From CAZYFH01 sp965249175 (lineage in GTDB: Bacteria; Acidobacteriota; Vicinamibacteria; Vicinamibacterales; UBA8438), in contig OZ252227.1 of NCBI GenBank assembly GCA_965249175.1, positions 2,046,001-2,110,000 on the forward strand: 64,000 nt of DNA. Reading direction: 5' to 3'. Shown here piece by piece: positions 43,352-53,317 of this stretch (position 1 is its first letter; every line of letters starts with the position of its first letter). Position numbers and translations under genes: made by a program. Below the pieces are notes generated by a model. That model was not told the DNA's origin. It saw only the letters and a program-made list of their open reading frames with translations, and did no database searches.

Positions 43352-44176
43352 TCACCGTGTCGCGTCGAGCGCCGCGACCAACCTGGGGAGCACCTCGGAC
43401 GCACGGCCGCGGATGGAGATCTCGGCGATGTCGGTGACGTCGGTGGCCTCCGGGTTGATCTCGACGACGGAAGCGCCTTCATGCTCCGCGATCCACGGTA
43501 ACGCGTTGGCCGGTCTCACGAGCGCCGTGGTGCCTACGACCAGCATGACCTTGCACTGCGCCGCCAGTTCCTCCGCCGCCACGTAGTCCCGTTCAGACAG
43601 CGGTTCCCCGAACATCACCATGTCCGGGCGTCCGAGGCGGCCACAGCGCGCGCATCGCGGACCGTATCGCTTGAAGGTCCGCCAGAACCCGAGGCGGGAC
43701 CGCCCCTCACGCGCCAGGCGGTCGATCAGCGCCGTCAGGACCGCCCGATCGACCGGCCGCGCCTCGGCACATGCCCCGCATCGGGTTCGGAAGTAGTTGC
43801 CGTGCAGCTCGATCACGTGCCGGCTGCCGGCGACCTGATGGAGGTTGTCGACGTTCTGGGTGATCACCGCACGGATCTCCTTCCGCGCTTCCATGCGGGC
43901 GATGGCGTGATGACCGGGATTCGGCTCGGCTCGGAGAAACCGCCGTCCGATCTCGATCAGGAACGGCTGGAGCCGTGCGAACTGGAAGAGGAAGGCGTGG
44001 GCCAGGCCACCGCGTCTGCTGATCGCCGGCGGTGGCGGCAGGTCGGAGGGCGCGTGACCAGACCGGTATGTCGGAATGCCGCTCTCCTCGGACATCCCCG
44101 CACCCGAGAAGAGCACGGTGTTGCCGGAGGCGCCCCGGATCAGCGACGCCGCTGCTTCGATGTGGTCACACGTCAC
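43352..44176 (-). CDS. Sir2-family NAD-dependent protein deacylase
   Basis: A 274-residue sirtuin. NAD-binding GAGMSEESGIPTYR (25-38), TQNVDNLHQVAGS with the following catalytic His in IELHGNYF, and VVGTTALVRPAN are all present. A structural zinc site is formed by CGAC and CARC pairs. It removes acyl groups from lysine using NAD. Between GIPTYR and the small domain it carries PSDLPPPPAISRRGGLAH in place of the usual Rossmann insert, and RLGFWRTFKRYG between the cysteine pairs. The start is a GTG at 44176 with a weak AGGA site. It is divergent from the LVIVD gene. Confidence 0.92.
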   Translation of the reverse strand: MTCDHIEAAASLIRGASGNTVLFSGAGMSEESGIPTYRSGHAPSDLPPPPAISRRGGLAHAFLFQFARLQPFLIEIGRRFLRAEPNPGHHAIARMEARKEIRAVITQNVDNLHQVAGSRHVIELHGNYFRTRCGACAEARPVDRAVLTALIDRLAREGRSRLGFWRTFKRYGPRCARCGRLGRPDMVMFGEPLSERDYVAAEELAAQCKVMLVVGTTALVRPANALPWIAEHEGASVVEINPEATDVTDIAEISIRGRASEVLPRLVAALDATR

Positions 44177-44233
44177 CGTCCTGGACTTCCATTATGGATG
44201 CGAATTGTGGGGCAGGGCGTAGAATCCAAGGTG

Positions 44234-45688
44234 ATGCCGACGCCGCGCCCTGAATCGCCGACGACCCGCGTGCTCGGCACAGCGCTCGCGTGCGTCATCT
44301 CCGTATCTGCGCTCGCCCAGACCAGCGGGGAGGAGCGCCGCAACGTCCGCCTGGTCGGCGCGCACGATCTCCAGGCACGCTCCGCCTACCAGCCACTGCC
44401 CATCACGCAGGGTGGGCGTCGCATCCTGTATGTCGGTCACCATGCCGGCCGGGCGCTCAACCCGCTGACCGGCGCCGTCGAGGTCAACGGCACCTCAGTG
44501 CTCGACGTGACCGATCCCGAGCGCCCCGTGTATCTGCATCACATCCCGGCCACAGAGGGCGCCGAAGGCGCGCAGATGGTGCAGGTCTGCTCCGGCGCGG
44601 ACCTTCCGGGCGCCAGCGTCGATGAGACTTATCTCCTCCGGACCAACGGGAATCAAAGCCACGAAGTGTGGGATGTGTCCGACCCCGCGAACCCGTCGCA
44701 CGTAACCACTGTCGCACGCATGGGTCGGACGCCGGACGGCCAGCAGCACACCCACAAGGATTGGTGGGAATGCGACACCGGGCTGGCCTACCTGGTCGGC
44801 ACCGTGGACGACTGGCGTGCGCCGCGCGTGGTCCAGGCGTTCGACCTGGCGACGCCCGCGGCGCCGCGCCGCATCCGTGACTTCAGCCTCGACGGCGTGC
44901 AGCCGGACACCGGCGGACCGGTGCCGGGCGGCTCAGGCGTCCACGAGGTCGTGCGCCTGGAGAACCGGCTGTACCTCAGTTACGGCACCTCACGCGACGG
45001 CGTTCTGCAGCTCGTCGACCGTGAGCGGTTCCTGCGGGGCGATCCGCGTGCGGCCGCACCGCTCGCGCCGAGCCCGGCAGGGCTGCGGTATCCGGAAGTC
45101 GGGCGCCTCGACCTTCCGGCGTTCTGGGGCGGCCACACGGCGTTTCCGCTGATGGGCGTCGAGATCGCCGACTACGCGCCGAATCGCGACGAGCGAACCC
45201 GTGACTTCATCGTGCTGGTCTCGGAGTCGGTGGCGAATCAGTGCCAGGAGCCGCGCCACGCCGTGTTCTTCGTCGACATCACCGACGAAGCCCATCCGTG
45301 GCCTGTTTCGACGTTCCAGGTGCCGGAGGCCGACGGTGGGTTCTGCGATCGGGGCGGACGATTCGGTCCACACGGCACGCAGTGGTTCATGGGCCCGCCC
45401 TTCCACAAGCGCCTCCAGGTGTTCTCGTGGTTCAACGCCGGGATGCGCGTGGTCGACGTGAGGAACCCGTTCGAGCCGGTGGAGGTCGCGCACTACATCC
45501 CGGCGACCACGACGAACACCGCGGAGCGCTGCGTCACGATCGACGGCGTGGAGAGCTGCAAGGTGGCCATCCAGACGAACAACGTCGAGGTCGACGACCG
45601 CGGGCTGATCTACCTCGTCGATCGCGCGAACACGGGGTTGCACATCGTCGAGCTCACCGGGGCAGCCGCCGCGATTCTCGGAGGCTGA
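44234..45688 (+). CDS. Exported LVIVD-repeat beta-propeller protein
   Basis: A 484-residue protein with a signal peptide to about residue 29 (cleavage near SALAQ). LVIVD-like blades include TSVLDVTDPERPVYLHHIP, HEVWDVSDPANPSHVTTVAR, VQAFDLATPAAPRRIRDF, HAVFFVDITDEAHPWPVSTF and GMRVVDVRNPFEPVEVAHYI. These repeats form surface propellers, often on exported proteins; no enzymatic site is known. TAGAAT (44220-44225) ends 8 nt before the ATG, so the leader is nearly absent. GTG 44231 is an alternative start. Confidence 0.85.
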   Translation: MPTPRPESPTTRVLGTALACVISVSALAQTSGEERRNVRLVGAHDLQARSAYQPLPITQGGRRILYVGHHAGRALNPLTGAVEVNGTSVLDVTDPERPVYLHHIPATEGAEGAQMVQVCSGADLPGASVDETYLLRTNGNQSHEVWDVSDPANPSHVTTVARMGRTPDGQQHTHKDWWECDTGLAYLVGTVDDWRAPRVVQAFDLATPAAPRRIRDFSLDGVQPDTGGPVPGGSGVHEVVRLENRLYLSYGTSRDGVLQLVDRERFLRGDPRAAAPLAPSPAGLRYPEVGRLDLPAFWGGHTAFPLMGVEIADYAPNRDERTRDFIVLVSESVANQCQEPRHAVFFVDITDEAHPWPVSTFQVPEADGGFCDRGGRFGPHGTQWFMGPPFHKRLQVFSWFNAGMRVVDVRNPFEPVEVAHYIPATTTNTAERCVTIDGVESCKVAIQTNNVEVDDRGLIYLVDRANTGLHIVELTGAAAAILGG

Positions 45689-45768
45689 TGGACGTCGCGC
45701 GGTCCCGCACCGAGGGTTTGGCGTGCGCGTCATGCGGACCAGTTCCTATGCTGGCGGATGCCAGTCGG

Positions 45769-45780
45769 TATAATGGTCGA
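45769..45780 (+). promoter_or_regulatory. Leaderless promoter of vapBC
   Basis: A perfect TATAAT (45769-45774) is followed by 6 nt and then the ATG at 45781, which places the expected transcription start on the A of the start codon. There is no Shine-Dalgarno. The -35 region is weak. Confidence 0.6.
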
Positions 45781-45978
45781 ATGTCCGAGGTTCGCAAGAT
45801 CACAGTCAACGTGCCTGTCGCGGTCTTGGCCGAGGCTAAGCGGATTACGGGGAAGGGCGTTACGGGCACCATCGTGGACGGCCTGCGCGAGCTGCAACGC
45901 ACCAAGAAGCGCTCAGCGTTGCGGAGGCTGCGCGGCAAGGTCCGTCTCAGCCTCGACCTCGAGGGCACACGACGGTGA
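45781..45978 (+). CDS. vapB: VapB-type antitoxin
   Basis: A 65-residue protein. Residues 1-40 (KITVNVPVAVLAEAKRITG) look like a ribbon-helix-helix DNA-binding domain, with TGTIVDGLRELQRTKKRSAL after it. The C-terminal RRLRGKVRLSLDLEGTRR resembles the toxin-binding tail of VapB antitoxins (the LRGK pattern). It would neutralise the PIN toxin and repress its own promoter. The stop overlaps the toxin start by 4 bp (GTGA), which couples their translation. Sequence after a TATAAT-ATG arrangement suggests a leaderless mRNA. Confidence 0.88.
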   Translation: MSEVRKITVNVPVAVLAEAKRITGKGVTGTIVDGLRELQRTKKRSALRRLRGKVRLSLDLEGTRR

Positions 45979-46355
45979 CCCTCGTCGATACGTCGGCCTG
46001 GATCGAGTTCTTTGGAGGCGGCGAATCCGGCCAGCGGGTCGATGAACTTTTGGAGTTGGACGATGTCGCGGTGTGCGGACCCATCCACGCCGAGCTGCGC
46101 AGGGGTCTGCGGTCGCCCGCCGACCGCCGCACGGTCTTGCCGCTGCTCGCCAGCTGCCATGAGCTAGAGCAGCCGAACTCGATGTGGACCGAGGCTGGGG
46201 ACCTCGGCTACGCGCTGGCGCGGCGCGGTGTGACGGTCAAGACTCTCGATCTCTTGATCGCCACCTATGTGCTTGCGAACGACGTCGCCTTGCTCACGTT
46301 CGACAGCGATTTTCTTTCGATGCGTAACGCGGGGGTCCCGCTGATGCTCGCGTGA
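45975..46355 (+). CDS. vapC: VapC-type PIN-domain toxin ribonuclease
   Basis: A 126-residue PIN-domain protein. The acidic residues are in place: D4 in TLVDTSAWIEFF, Glu in GPIHAELRRGL, Asp in VKTLDLLIATYVL and Asp in LTFDSDFLSM. Such toxins are Mg-dependent RNases that cleave tRNA or rRNA. It starts at GTG 45975, overlapping the antitoxin stop by 4 bp. The downstream 84 bp to the kinase gene hold no evident feature. Confidence 0.93.
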   Translation: MTLVDTSAWIEFFGGGESGQRVDELLELDDVAVCGPIHAELRRGLRSPADRRTVLPLLASCHELEQPNSMWTEAGDLGYALARRGVTVKTLDLLIATYVLANDVALLTFDSDFLSMRNAGVPLMLA

Positions 46356-46439
46356 GGAGCACGGCGCCGCAATGGTGGAGTGGTTCGACCGCTACCTCCC
46401 GGGTCACTAGTCCACTAGCACCGATCTCATGAGGTTTCC

Positions 46440-49168
46440 GTGTCTCTGACCATTGGTGATCGGCTCGGACCGTACGCGGTCACCGGCGAGCTGGGCGCCG
46501 GAGGGATGGGGGAGGTCTACCGCGCCCGCGACACGAAGCTCGACCGCGACGTGGCGCTCAAGGTCCTTCCCGAGGCGTTCATTGCCGACCCCGATCGCCT
46601 GGCCCGCTTCGAGCGGGAAGCCAAGGTCCTCGCGTCGCTGAACCACCCCAACATCGGGCACATCTACGGGCTTGAAGAAGCCGAAGGCGAGGCCGAGAGC
46701 GGCAACCGTGCGCTCTAGTCCTCGAGCTGATCGAGGGGCCGACCTTGGCGGATCGCATCGCAGAGGATCCGATCCCCATTGACGAAGCCCTTCCGATCGC
46801 CAAGCAGATCGCCGAAGCGCTCGAAGCGGCGCACGAGCAAGGGATCATCCACCGCGACCTAAAGCCCGCCAACGTGAAGGTAAAGGACGACGGCACGGTC
46901 AAGGTGCTCGACTTCGGCTTGGCGAAGGCGTTCCAGCCGGAGGCGAGCGGGGCGAGCGCGTCAGAGTCGCCGACGATGTCGCTGACGGCGGCGGCGACCC
47001 AGATGGGGATGGTGATCGGGACGGCGGCCTACATGTCTCCCGAGCAAGCCAAGGGGAAGGTGGTCGACAAGCGAGCGGATGTGTGGGCGTTTGGCGCGGT
47101 GTTGTTCGAGATGCTTACGGGTCGCAAAGCGTTTCCGGGGGACGACGTGTCCGACACGCTCGCCACGGTGCTGAAGTTCGAGCCCGACTGGGACGCGCTT
47201 CCGACCGAGACACCGCCAGCGGTCCGGCGGCTGCTGCGACGCTGTCTCGCCAAGGATCCGAAGCGGCGGCTCCGGGAAGCGGGAAGCGCGATCGTCGAGA
47301 TCGACGACACGGAGACCGAGCCGGCAAGTGACCGTCCCCAAACAGCGTCCGCGCCTCGATTGCAAGCGTGGCAGCGCCCAGCCGCGCTGGGGGCCGCAGC
47401 CGTGGCATTGATGGTGGTGACCGGCCTCACAGTGTGGACGGCTATCCGTCCCAAGGCTACCGCGGCTCCTGATTTGATGCGGTTCGTCATCTCACCGCCG
47501 GAGTCGGCTCCGATGAACTTCCTCGGAGGCCGTCAAGATCTGGCGATATCCCCAGACGGCAGACACGTCGTCTACAAAAGCCCGAACCTGGAGGTCTCGG
47601 CGCCACAGCTGAATCTTCGGCTAATCGATCAGCTCGAGGCGGTCCCGCTACGAGGAGCCGAGGGCGGCCAGGGTCCGTTCTTCTCACCCGGCGCCGAATG
47701 GGTCGGCTTTGTGGACACCAGAGGAAGGACTCTGAAGAAAGTGTCGATCTTCGGGGGGCCGCCGGTCACGCTGGCCGAGTCCCCAAACCCGGTCTATGGC
47801 GCCAGCTGGGGAACGGATGACCAGATCATCTTCGGCACCAACAACAGCGGCCTCTTTCGGGTGTCCGGCGGTGGGGGGGAGCCGGAGGCTGTCACAACCC
47901 TGGACCCCGACGAAGGCGACGATGGCCACTTCTGGCCCACCATCATTCCAGGTCGTGAGGCGGTCGTTTTTGTAGCGGCCCCAGGGGCACCGCTCACGAC
48001 CGGACGGCTCGCCGTGCTCGAGCTCGACACGGGCGAGGTCACGCGTCTCGCTCTCGCAGGCACGAGTCCTCGTTACATCTCAACGGGGCACCTGGTGTAT
48101 GCCGCCGAGGACGGTTCGGTGCGCGCGGTGTCCTTCGATGTCACATCGCTCGAAGTGACCGGCAATCCAGTGCCGCTGATCGAGGGTGTCACGGTGAAGA
48201 CCTCCGGCGCAGCCAACTTCAGTATCTCCGACGAGGGGCGTCTGGTGTACGCATCCGGTGAGGGCGGTGTCGGCAACCTACACTCAATGGTCTGGGTAGA
48301 CCGAGACGGCCGTGAGGAGGCCCTCGCCGCACCACCGCGGCCCTACACCTATGCGCGGGTATCTCCTGACGGCACGCAGATCGCCGTTGACATTCGCGAC
48401 CAGGACAACGACATCTGGGTGTGGAGCGTGGCTGGAGAGACGCTGACACGGCTGACGTTCGATGCCGGCCAGGACTCATACGGTCACTGGACACCCGACG
48501 GCGAGCGGGTCGTGTTCAACACGCGTGCGGAGGGTGGGGGCATCTATACGCGGTCAGCCGACGGCACCGGAACGGCCACGCTCGTGATCAATGCGCTGGA
48601 TAACCCGGCCGTGAATGCCGTCACCCCGGACGGGACTCGCGTGATCGCGCGAGTCGACGGTGCGGAACGTCGGAGAGATCTCGTCACGGTCCTGCTCGAC
48701 GGCGACCAGGCGGTAGAGCCACTGGTTAGCACGGAGTTCAACGAGCTCAACGCGGCCCTCTCTCCTGACGGATCGTGGGTGGCGTTCCAGTCCGACGAAT
48801 CGGGGGAGCACGAGGTCTACGTGCGTCCGTTTCCGGAGGTTGAAACCGGGCGGTGGCAGGTGTCGACCGCGGGTGGCCAAGACCCGGTGTGGTCCCGCGA
48901 TGGGAGTGAGCTGTTTTTCTTGCAGGGTAGACAGCTCATGGCCGCGACAGTCCACACCGACACGGCCTTCGTGCGCGACACTCCGGAGATACTGTTCTCC
49001 GGGGACTACTTCTTTGGGCTTGCAGGGCGGAACTTCGACGTGGCCCCTGACGGGCGGTTTCTCATGATCGCGGACACCGGTCAGGGCACCGGCGACGCGG
49101 CCCCGGCACAAATCAACGTGGTCTTGAACTGGTTTGAAGAGCTAAAGGCGCGGGTGCCGGTCCCCTAA
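46440..49168 (+). pseudogene. Ser/Thr kinase-PD40 gene with a frameshift between kinase lobes
   Basis: The frame from GTG 46440 encodes the kinase N-lobe (LGAGGMGEVYRARDTKLDR, VALKVLPEAF) and stops at TAG 46716-46718 after SGNRAL. From 46718 another frame encodes LELIEGPTLADRI, IIHRDLKPANV, VLDFGLAKAF, YMSPEQAKGK, a transmembrane helix (AALGAAAVALMVVTGLTVW) and a full PD40 propeller ending INVVLNWFEELKARVPVP. A doubled CT at 46713-46716 explains the break: with one CT the text reads RALVLELIEGP as in the relative at 14389. A TTG at 46745 could start the downstream part, which would lack the ATP-binding lobe. A sequencing or assembly error cannot be excluded. Confidence 0.85.
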
Positions 49169-49213
49169 CAATGCAGGGCTAGCGAACCCCGCGGCCGCCG
49201 CCTTCGTAACCGC

Positions 49214-50380
49214 TTACCTCACGTCCAATCCGCCGCGAGCCCCAATCTCGCGGATCCGCGCCGCCTGCCCGGGGTTGGCCGCGATCAGCTCGCGGACTTT
49301 GCGCCCGACCTGCGCCTTGTCCGTGGCCGACATCGAGCCGGCGGCCGAGGCCGCGCTTTCCACGGCGGCATAGCAGTCGGCTTCGTAGGTGATGGACCCG
49401 CACTCGGCCGTCAGGTTGGCGAGGATGGATCCCGCGGCCGAGCTCGTCTGGGCGGTGCCGGCGCCACCGCCGCCGGTGCTGTTGAATCGCTCCTGTGCCT
49501 GCTGGATCTCGGCCGCCGCGCCGCGACGGATGTTGGCGCCCTCGGTGCCCGCCTGAAAGCAGGTGAACTCGGGCCGGTTGGCCCAGCGTAGCGGTGCGCA
49601 GGCGTGGATCCCCGCTTCCCTGGCGGCTGTCGCGACCTCGGTGATCAGCGACTCGTACTCGGCATCGCCCTCGCCGAAGCCGGAGAAGTTGCCGAGGTCG
49701 CCGCTGGCGGCAAACAGGCCCGTGACCCCCGGAATCTTGGCGATCTCACGCGCGTTCTCGACGCCCTCGAGGGTCTCGATCATCAGGATGAGCACGACGT
49801 TGTCGTTCCAGGTCTGGCGGTAGCCGCCGGGGACGTTGTTCCAGATTTCGCCCGACCCCTGACCCCCACCTGCGCTGCGACGGCCCACGGGTGGGAAGTA
49901 CGTCCAGTTGACCGCCTCTTGCGCCTCTTCGACGGTGTCGACCGTCGGCACCACGATGACGGCCGCGCCCATGTCGGTCGCGTGCTGGATCTCCCGCTCG
50001 TCGGCGTACGCCACCCGAGCTCCGGGTGCGGCTGGCCCGGGACAGGTGCGCCAGAACCGCGCCACCTGTTCCCACGAGATGGCTTCGTGCTGCATCTCGA
50101 CCCAGACGAAGTCGTAGCCGGCGGCCGCCATCGCGCAATAGGTGCGCGGGTCGGTGGCACGGACCGTCCCGCCGATCATCGGACCCCCCTCCAGCAGCTT
50201 GCGCTTCGCCGGATTCCAGATCTCCGGCTGCTGTCCGTCAGGCATTCGGAAGCGTGAGCCATAGTCGAATTCGTCGGCACGGAACGGTTGATCCTGCTGC
50301 GCGGTAGCGGGCAGCGCCGTCAGGCCCAGCAGGGCGCTCGTCAGTGCGGTCGTGATCGTGAGCTTCATCTTGATGTTCAT
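49214..50380 (-). CDS. Exported HpcH/HpaI aldolase-type protein with C-terminal extension
   Basis: A 388-residue protein with signal peptide to about residue 27 (LTALPATAQQ). The aldolase barrel shows GGTVRATDPRTYCAMAAAGY, FVWVEMQHEAISWEQVARF (His region), LILMIETLEGVENAREI (metal Glu) and GLFAASGDLGNFSGFGEG (metal Asp). It is therefore an exported relative of 4-hydroxy-2-oxoheptanedioate aldolase. About 90 residues follow the barrel: a Gly/Ser linker, then an Ala-rich helical part with two cysteines (TAECGSITYEADCYAAV), resembling no domain I know. GAGAAGG precedes ATG 50380-50378. The frame is open upstream without similarity. Confidence 0.85.
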   Translation of the reverse strand: MNIKMKLTITTALTSALLGLTALPATAQQDQPFRADEFDYGSRFRMPDGQQPEIWNPAKRKLLEGGPMIGGTVRATDPRTYCAMAAAGYDFVWVEMQHEAISWEQVARFWRTCPGPAAPGARVAYADEREIQHATDMGAAVIVVPTVDTVEEAQEAVNWTYFPPVGRRSAGGGQGSGEIWNNVPGGYRQTWNDNVVLILMIETLEGVENAREIAKIPGVTGLFAASGDLGNFSGFGEGDAEYESLITEVATAAREAGIHACAPLRWANRPEFTCFQAGTEGANIRRGAAAEIQQAQERFNSTGGGGAGTAQTSSAAGSILANLTAECGSITYEADCYAAVESAASAAGSMSATDKAQVGRKVRELIAANPGQAARIREIGARGGLDVR

Positions 50381-50543
50381 GGCGCCTTCTCTCTGCCTTG
50401 CGGTGATCGTCTTCGTTTTCGATCGCCGCCCGTCGGCGGCGTCCGTACCCGACAGAGTGTAATCCGTGATCGGCCCTGGTAGAAGCTGCTCCGGGTGTGG
50501 CCGGCCACCGTGGTAAGGTGCCGCCACAGAGGGAGGGTTCGAG

Positions 50544-52223
50544 ATGCGAGGTCTGACCGTGTTCAGCGCGCTCGTGGTGGTTGCCTGCGCGGCGCCGGCG
50601 GTCGCACAAACCCCGGCGGTGCGACCGGTGACGGACGCCCTGCTGGCCGACCCGCCGCCCGAGAGCTGGCTCAACTGGCGCCGCACGCGCGACGGATGGG
50701 GGTACAGCCCGCTCGACCAGATCACGCGGGACAACGTGGGACAGTTGCGGATGGTCTGGTCGTGGGCGATGGAGCCCGGCTCGCAGCAGACCACCCCACT
50801 CGTGCACGACGGCGTGATGTTCCTCGCCAGCCCAGGCAACGTCGTGCAGGCGCTCGATGCGGTCACGGGCGATCTCCTATGGGAGCATCGGCGCGAGTTC
50901 GCGACCGCCCGCGGGCGCGGCCGTCCCAATCGCAACATCTCGATCTACGAGGACAAGATCATCCTCAATACCGCCGACGCCAACATCGTCGCGCTCGATG
51001 CGCGCACGGGCGATGTGGTGTGGGAGGCGGAGGTGGCCGACGCGGATAAGGGGTATTCCTACACGGGGGGATCACTCGTCGCGCGGGGCAAGGTGATCTC
51101 CGGGATGGCCGGGTGCATGCGGTTCTGGGACGACGGCTGCTTCATCACGGCCCACGACGCGGATACCGGGCGCGAGATCTGGCGCACCTCGACCGTGGCA
51201 CGGCCCGGCGAGCCGGGCGGCGACACGTGGGGCGACCTGCCGATGCTGTTTCGCGGCGGGGGGGACTCGTGGATCACCGGCACCTACGACGACCAGCTCG
51301 GGCTGACATTCTGGGGTGTGGCGCAGGCGAAGCCGTGGGCGCAGGTGAGCCGGCGCACGGACGGCGATGCGCTATACACGAGCTCGACGCTCGCGCTCGA
51401 TCCAGACACCGGCGAGATGCGCTGGTATTACCAGCACCTGCCCGGTGAATCGCATGACATGGACGAGGTCTTCGAGCGCGTGCTCGTCGATGTGGACGGC
51501 CGACCATCGGTGTTCACGATGGGCAAGCTCGGCATCCTGTGGCAGCTCGACCGCGCGACGGGGCAGTTCATCAAGGCCACCGACCTCGGCTACCAGAACA
51601 TCGTCGATATCGATCCGACCAACGGGCGGATGTCGTTCCGTCCCGGCATGACGCCCCAGCTCGACGTTGAGCTCGAGTTCTGTCCGAGTCACTCCGGCTT
51701 CAAGAGCTGGCGGGCGATGTCATACGACCCGGCGACCGAGGCCTTCTACATCCCGCTCACGCTCAACTGCCAGCGCTCCATCTACAGCGATGTGGAGTGG
51801 CGCGAGGGTGGCGGCGGCAACGGGATGGTGTTCCGGGAGAACTTCCTCCACCCCGACAGCGACGGCAACCTGGGCGAGCTCGTCGCGATGCACGTGAGCG
51901 GCGAGATTCTCTGGTCGCATCGCAAGCGCACGCCCTACATCTCCGCCGCCTTGACCACGGCCGGCGGTCTCGTGTTCGTGGGGACGTTCGACCGGCAGGC
52001 GTATGCCTACGACACCAGGACCGGCGAGCAGCTCTGGGAGACACGCCTCCCGACCTCTGTGCAGGGGTTTCCGATCACCTACGCGGTCGACGGCACGCAA
52101 TACGTGGCGATACCGACCGGGACGGGTGGCGGGAGCTGGACGACAATCCCACTGCAGCTCACGCCCGAGAAGCGCCGTCCGAACGGCGGCAACGGGCTCT
52201 TCGTCTTTGCCTTGCCGGAGTAG
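50544..52223 (+). CDS. PQQ-dependent alcohol dehydrogenase-type quinoprotein
   Basis: A 559-residue protein, signal peptide to about residue 22 (AAPAVAQ). Blades: LNWRRTRDGWGYSPLDQITR, RNISIYEDKIILNTADANIV, PGEPGGDTWGDLPMLFRGGG, DALYTSSTLALDPDTGEMRW, LPGESHDMDEVFERVLVDVD and LVFVGTFDRQAYAYDTRTGE. The usual NDxWDxD active-site segment reads PGESHDMDE, so the catalytic Asp context differs from the other copies. No vicinal Cys pair. The C-terminus is NGLFVFALPE. The MBL gene at 52247 starts 23 bp after the stop, suggesting one transcript. Confidence 0.88.
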   Translation: MRGLTVFSALVVVACAAPAVAQTPAVRPVTDALLADPPPESWLNWRRTRDGWGYSPLDQITRDNVGQLRMVWSWAMEPGSQQTTPLVHDGVMFLASPGNVVQALDAVTGDLLWEHRREFATARGRGRPNRNISIYEDKIILNTADANIVALDARTGDVVWEAEVADADKGYSYTGGSLVARGKVISGMAGCMRFWDDGCFITAHDADTGREIWRTSTVARPGEPGGDTWGDLPMLFRGGGDSWITGTYDDQLGLTFWGVAQAKPWAQVSRRTDGDALYTSSTLALDPDTGEMRWYYQHLPGESHDMDEVFERVLVDVDGRPSVFTMGKLGILWQLDRATGQFIKATDLGYQNIVDIDPTNGRMSFRPGMTPQLDVELEFCPSHSGFKSWRAMSYDPATEAFYIPLTLNCQRSIYSDVEWREGGGGNGMVFRENFLHPDSDGNLGELVAMHVSGEILWSHRKRTPYISAALTTAGGLVFVGTFDRQAYAYDTRTGEQLWETRLPTSVQGFPITYAVDGTQYVAIPTGTGGGSWTTIPLQLTPEKRRPNGGNGLFVFALPE

Positions 52224-52246
52224 GACGGATCCACGAGGTGCCGAGC

Positions 52247-53305
52247 ATGTGGACATTTGTGCGACGACTCTCGCTCATGGGTGTGTTGTGCATGGTGGCC
52301 CAGACGGCCGCCGCCCAGACGCGGCCATTCGATATCTACTGGGTCGACGTGGAAGGCGGCGCGGCCACGCTGCTCGTGTCGCCTGACGGCGAATCGCTGC
52401 TCGTCGATACCGGGTTCCCGGGGGAGGATGACCGGGATGCGAAGCGGATCGTCGCGGCGATGCAAGAGGCCGGCCTGACCCGGCTCGACAAGCTGATCAT
52501 CACGCACTATCACCTGGATCACGTGGGCGGACTGGAGGCGCTGGCCGAGCTGATCCCGATCGGGCAGTGCTATGACCATGGGGCCAACACCGAGGAGAGC
52601 AATCAGCGGTGGCTCGATGCCTATCTGCGGGTGTGCGGAGACAAGCGAACCGTCGTCGAGGCCGGCGAGACGGTTCCGTTCGGGGCAGTCGAGATCGACG
52701 TGGTGGCGTCGGATGGGCGTCTCATCACGGCACCCGTCAACGACGGCGGTGGAAACAACGCGCTCTGCGCGACGGCCGAGCAGAAGCCGCAGGCAAGTCC
52801 GGAGAATCAGCGCAGCGTCGGGATCCTCTCTACGTACGGCCGATTTACGTTTCTCGATCTCGGCGACTTCAACTGGGCGAAGGAGCTCGAGCTGTCGTGC
52901 CCTGCGAACCTGGTGGGCGAGGTCACGATCTACCAGACCAGCCGCCACGGCGCGTTCGACGATGCGGGCTCTCCGACGCATCTCTATGCGATCAAGCCGC
53001 AAATCGTGCTCGTCAACAACGGTCCACGGAAGGGGCTCGGCGGGACGTCACCGGGCTTCGACGAGGTCTCGACCGCGCACTATGAGCGGATCGCCGCGAG
53101 CCCGAGCATTGAAGGGATTTGGCAGGGCCATCGATCGCTGCTCGACCCCGATCCGGCCCACAACACGGCGGAAGAGATGATCGCGAACTTCGAGGAATCG
53201 GCGACCTGCGCCGGCCACTGGATCCGGGCGTCGGTCAGTCGGGACGGCACGTTCACGATGACGAACGGCCGCAACGGGTTCAGCCGCAGCTACACGGCGC
53301 GGTGA
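52247..53305 (+). CDS. Exported MBL-fold protein (ComEC/beta-CASP-less type)
   Basis: A 352-residue protein with signal peptide to about residue 24 (MVAQTAAAQ). The MBL domain opens FDIYWVDVEGGAATLLVSPD and has the metal motif THYHLDHVGG. Further ligand regions are LDLGDFNWAKE and YQTSRHGAFDDAGSP. This order resembles the ComEC C-terminal hydrolase and related single-domain MBL proteins. Substrate unknown; DNA or phosphodiesters are possible for ComEC-like members. It follows a quinoprotein gene by 23 bp and converges with the PH-domain genes. Confidence 0.85.
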   Translation: MWTFVRRLSLMGVLCMVAQTAAAQTRPFDIYWVDVEGGAATLLVSPDGESLLVDTGFPGEDDRDAKRIVAAMQEAGLTRLDKLIITHYHLDHVGGLEALAELIPIGQCYDHGANTEESNQRWLDAYLRVCGDKRTVVEAGETVPFGAVEIDVVASDGRLITAPVNDGGGNNALCATAEQKPQASPENQRSVGILSTYGRFTFLDLGDFNWAKELELSCPANLVGEVTIYQTSRHGAFDDAGSPTHLYAIKPQIVLVNNGPRKGLGGTSPGFDEVSTAHYERIAASPSIEGIWQGHRSLLDPDPAHNTAEEMIANFEESATCAGHWIRASVSRDGTFTMTNGRNGFSRSYTAR

Positions 53306-53317
53306 GCCGACGGTCCA

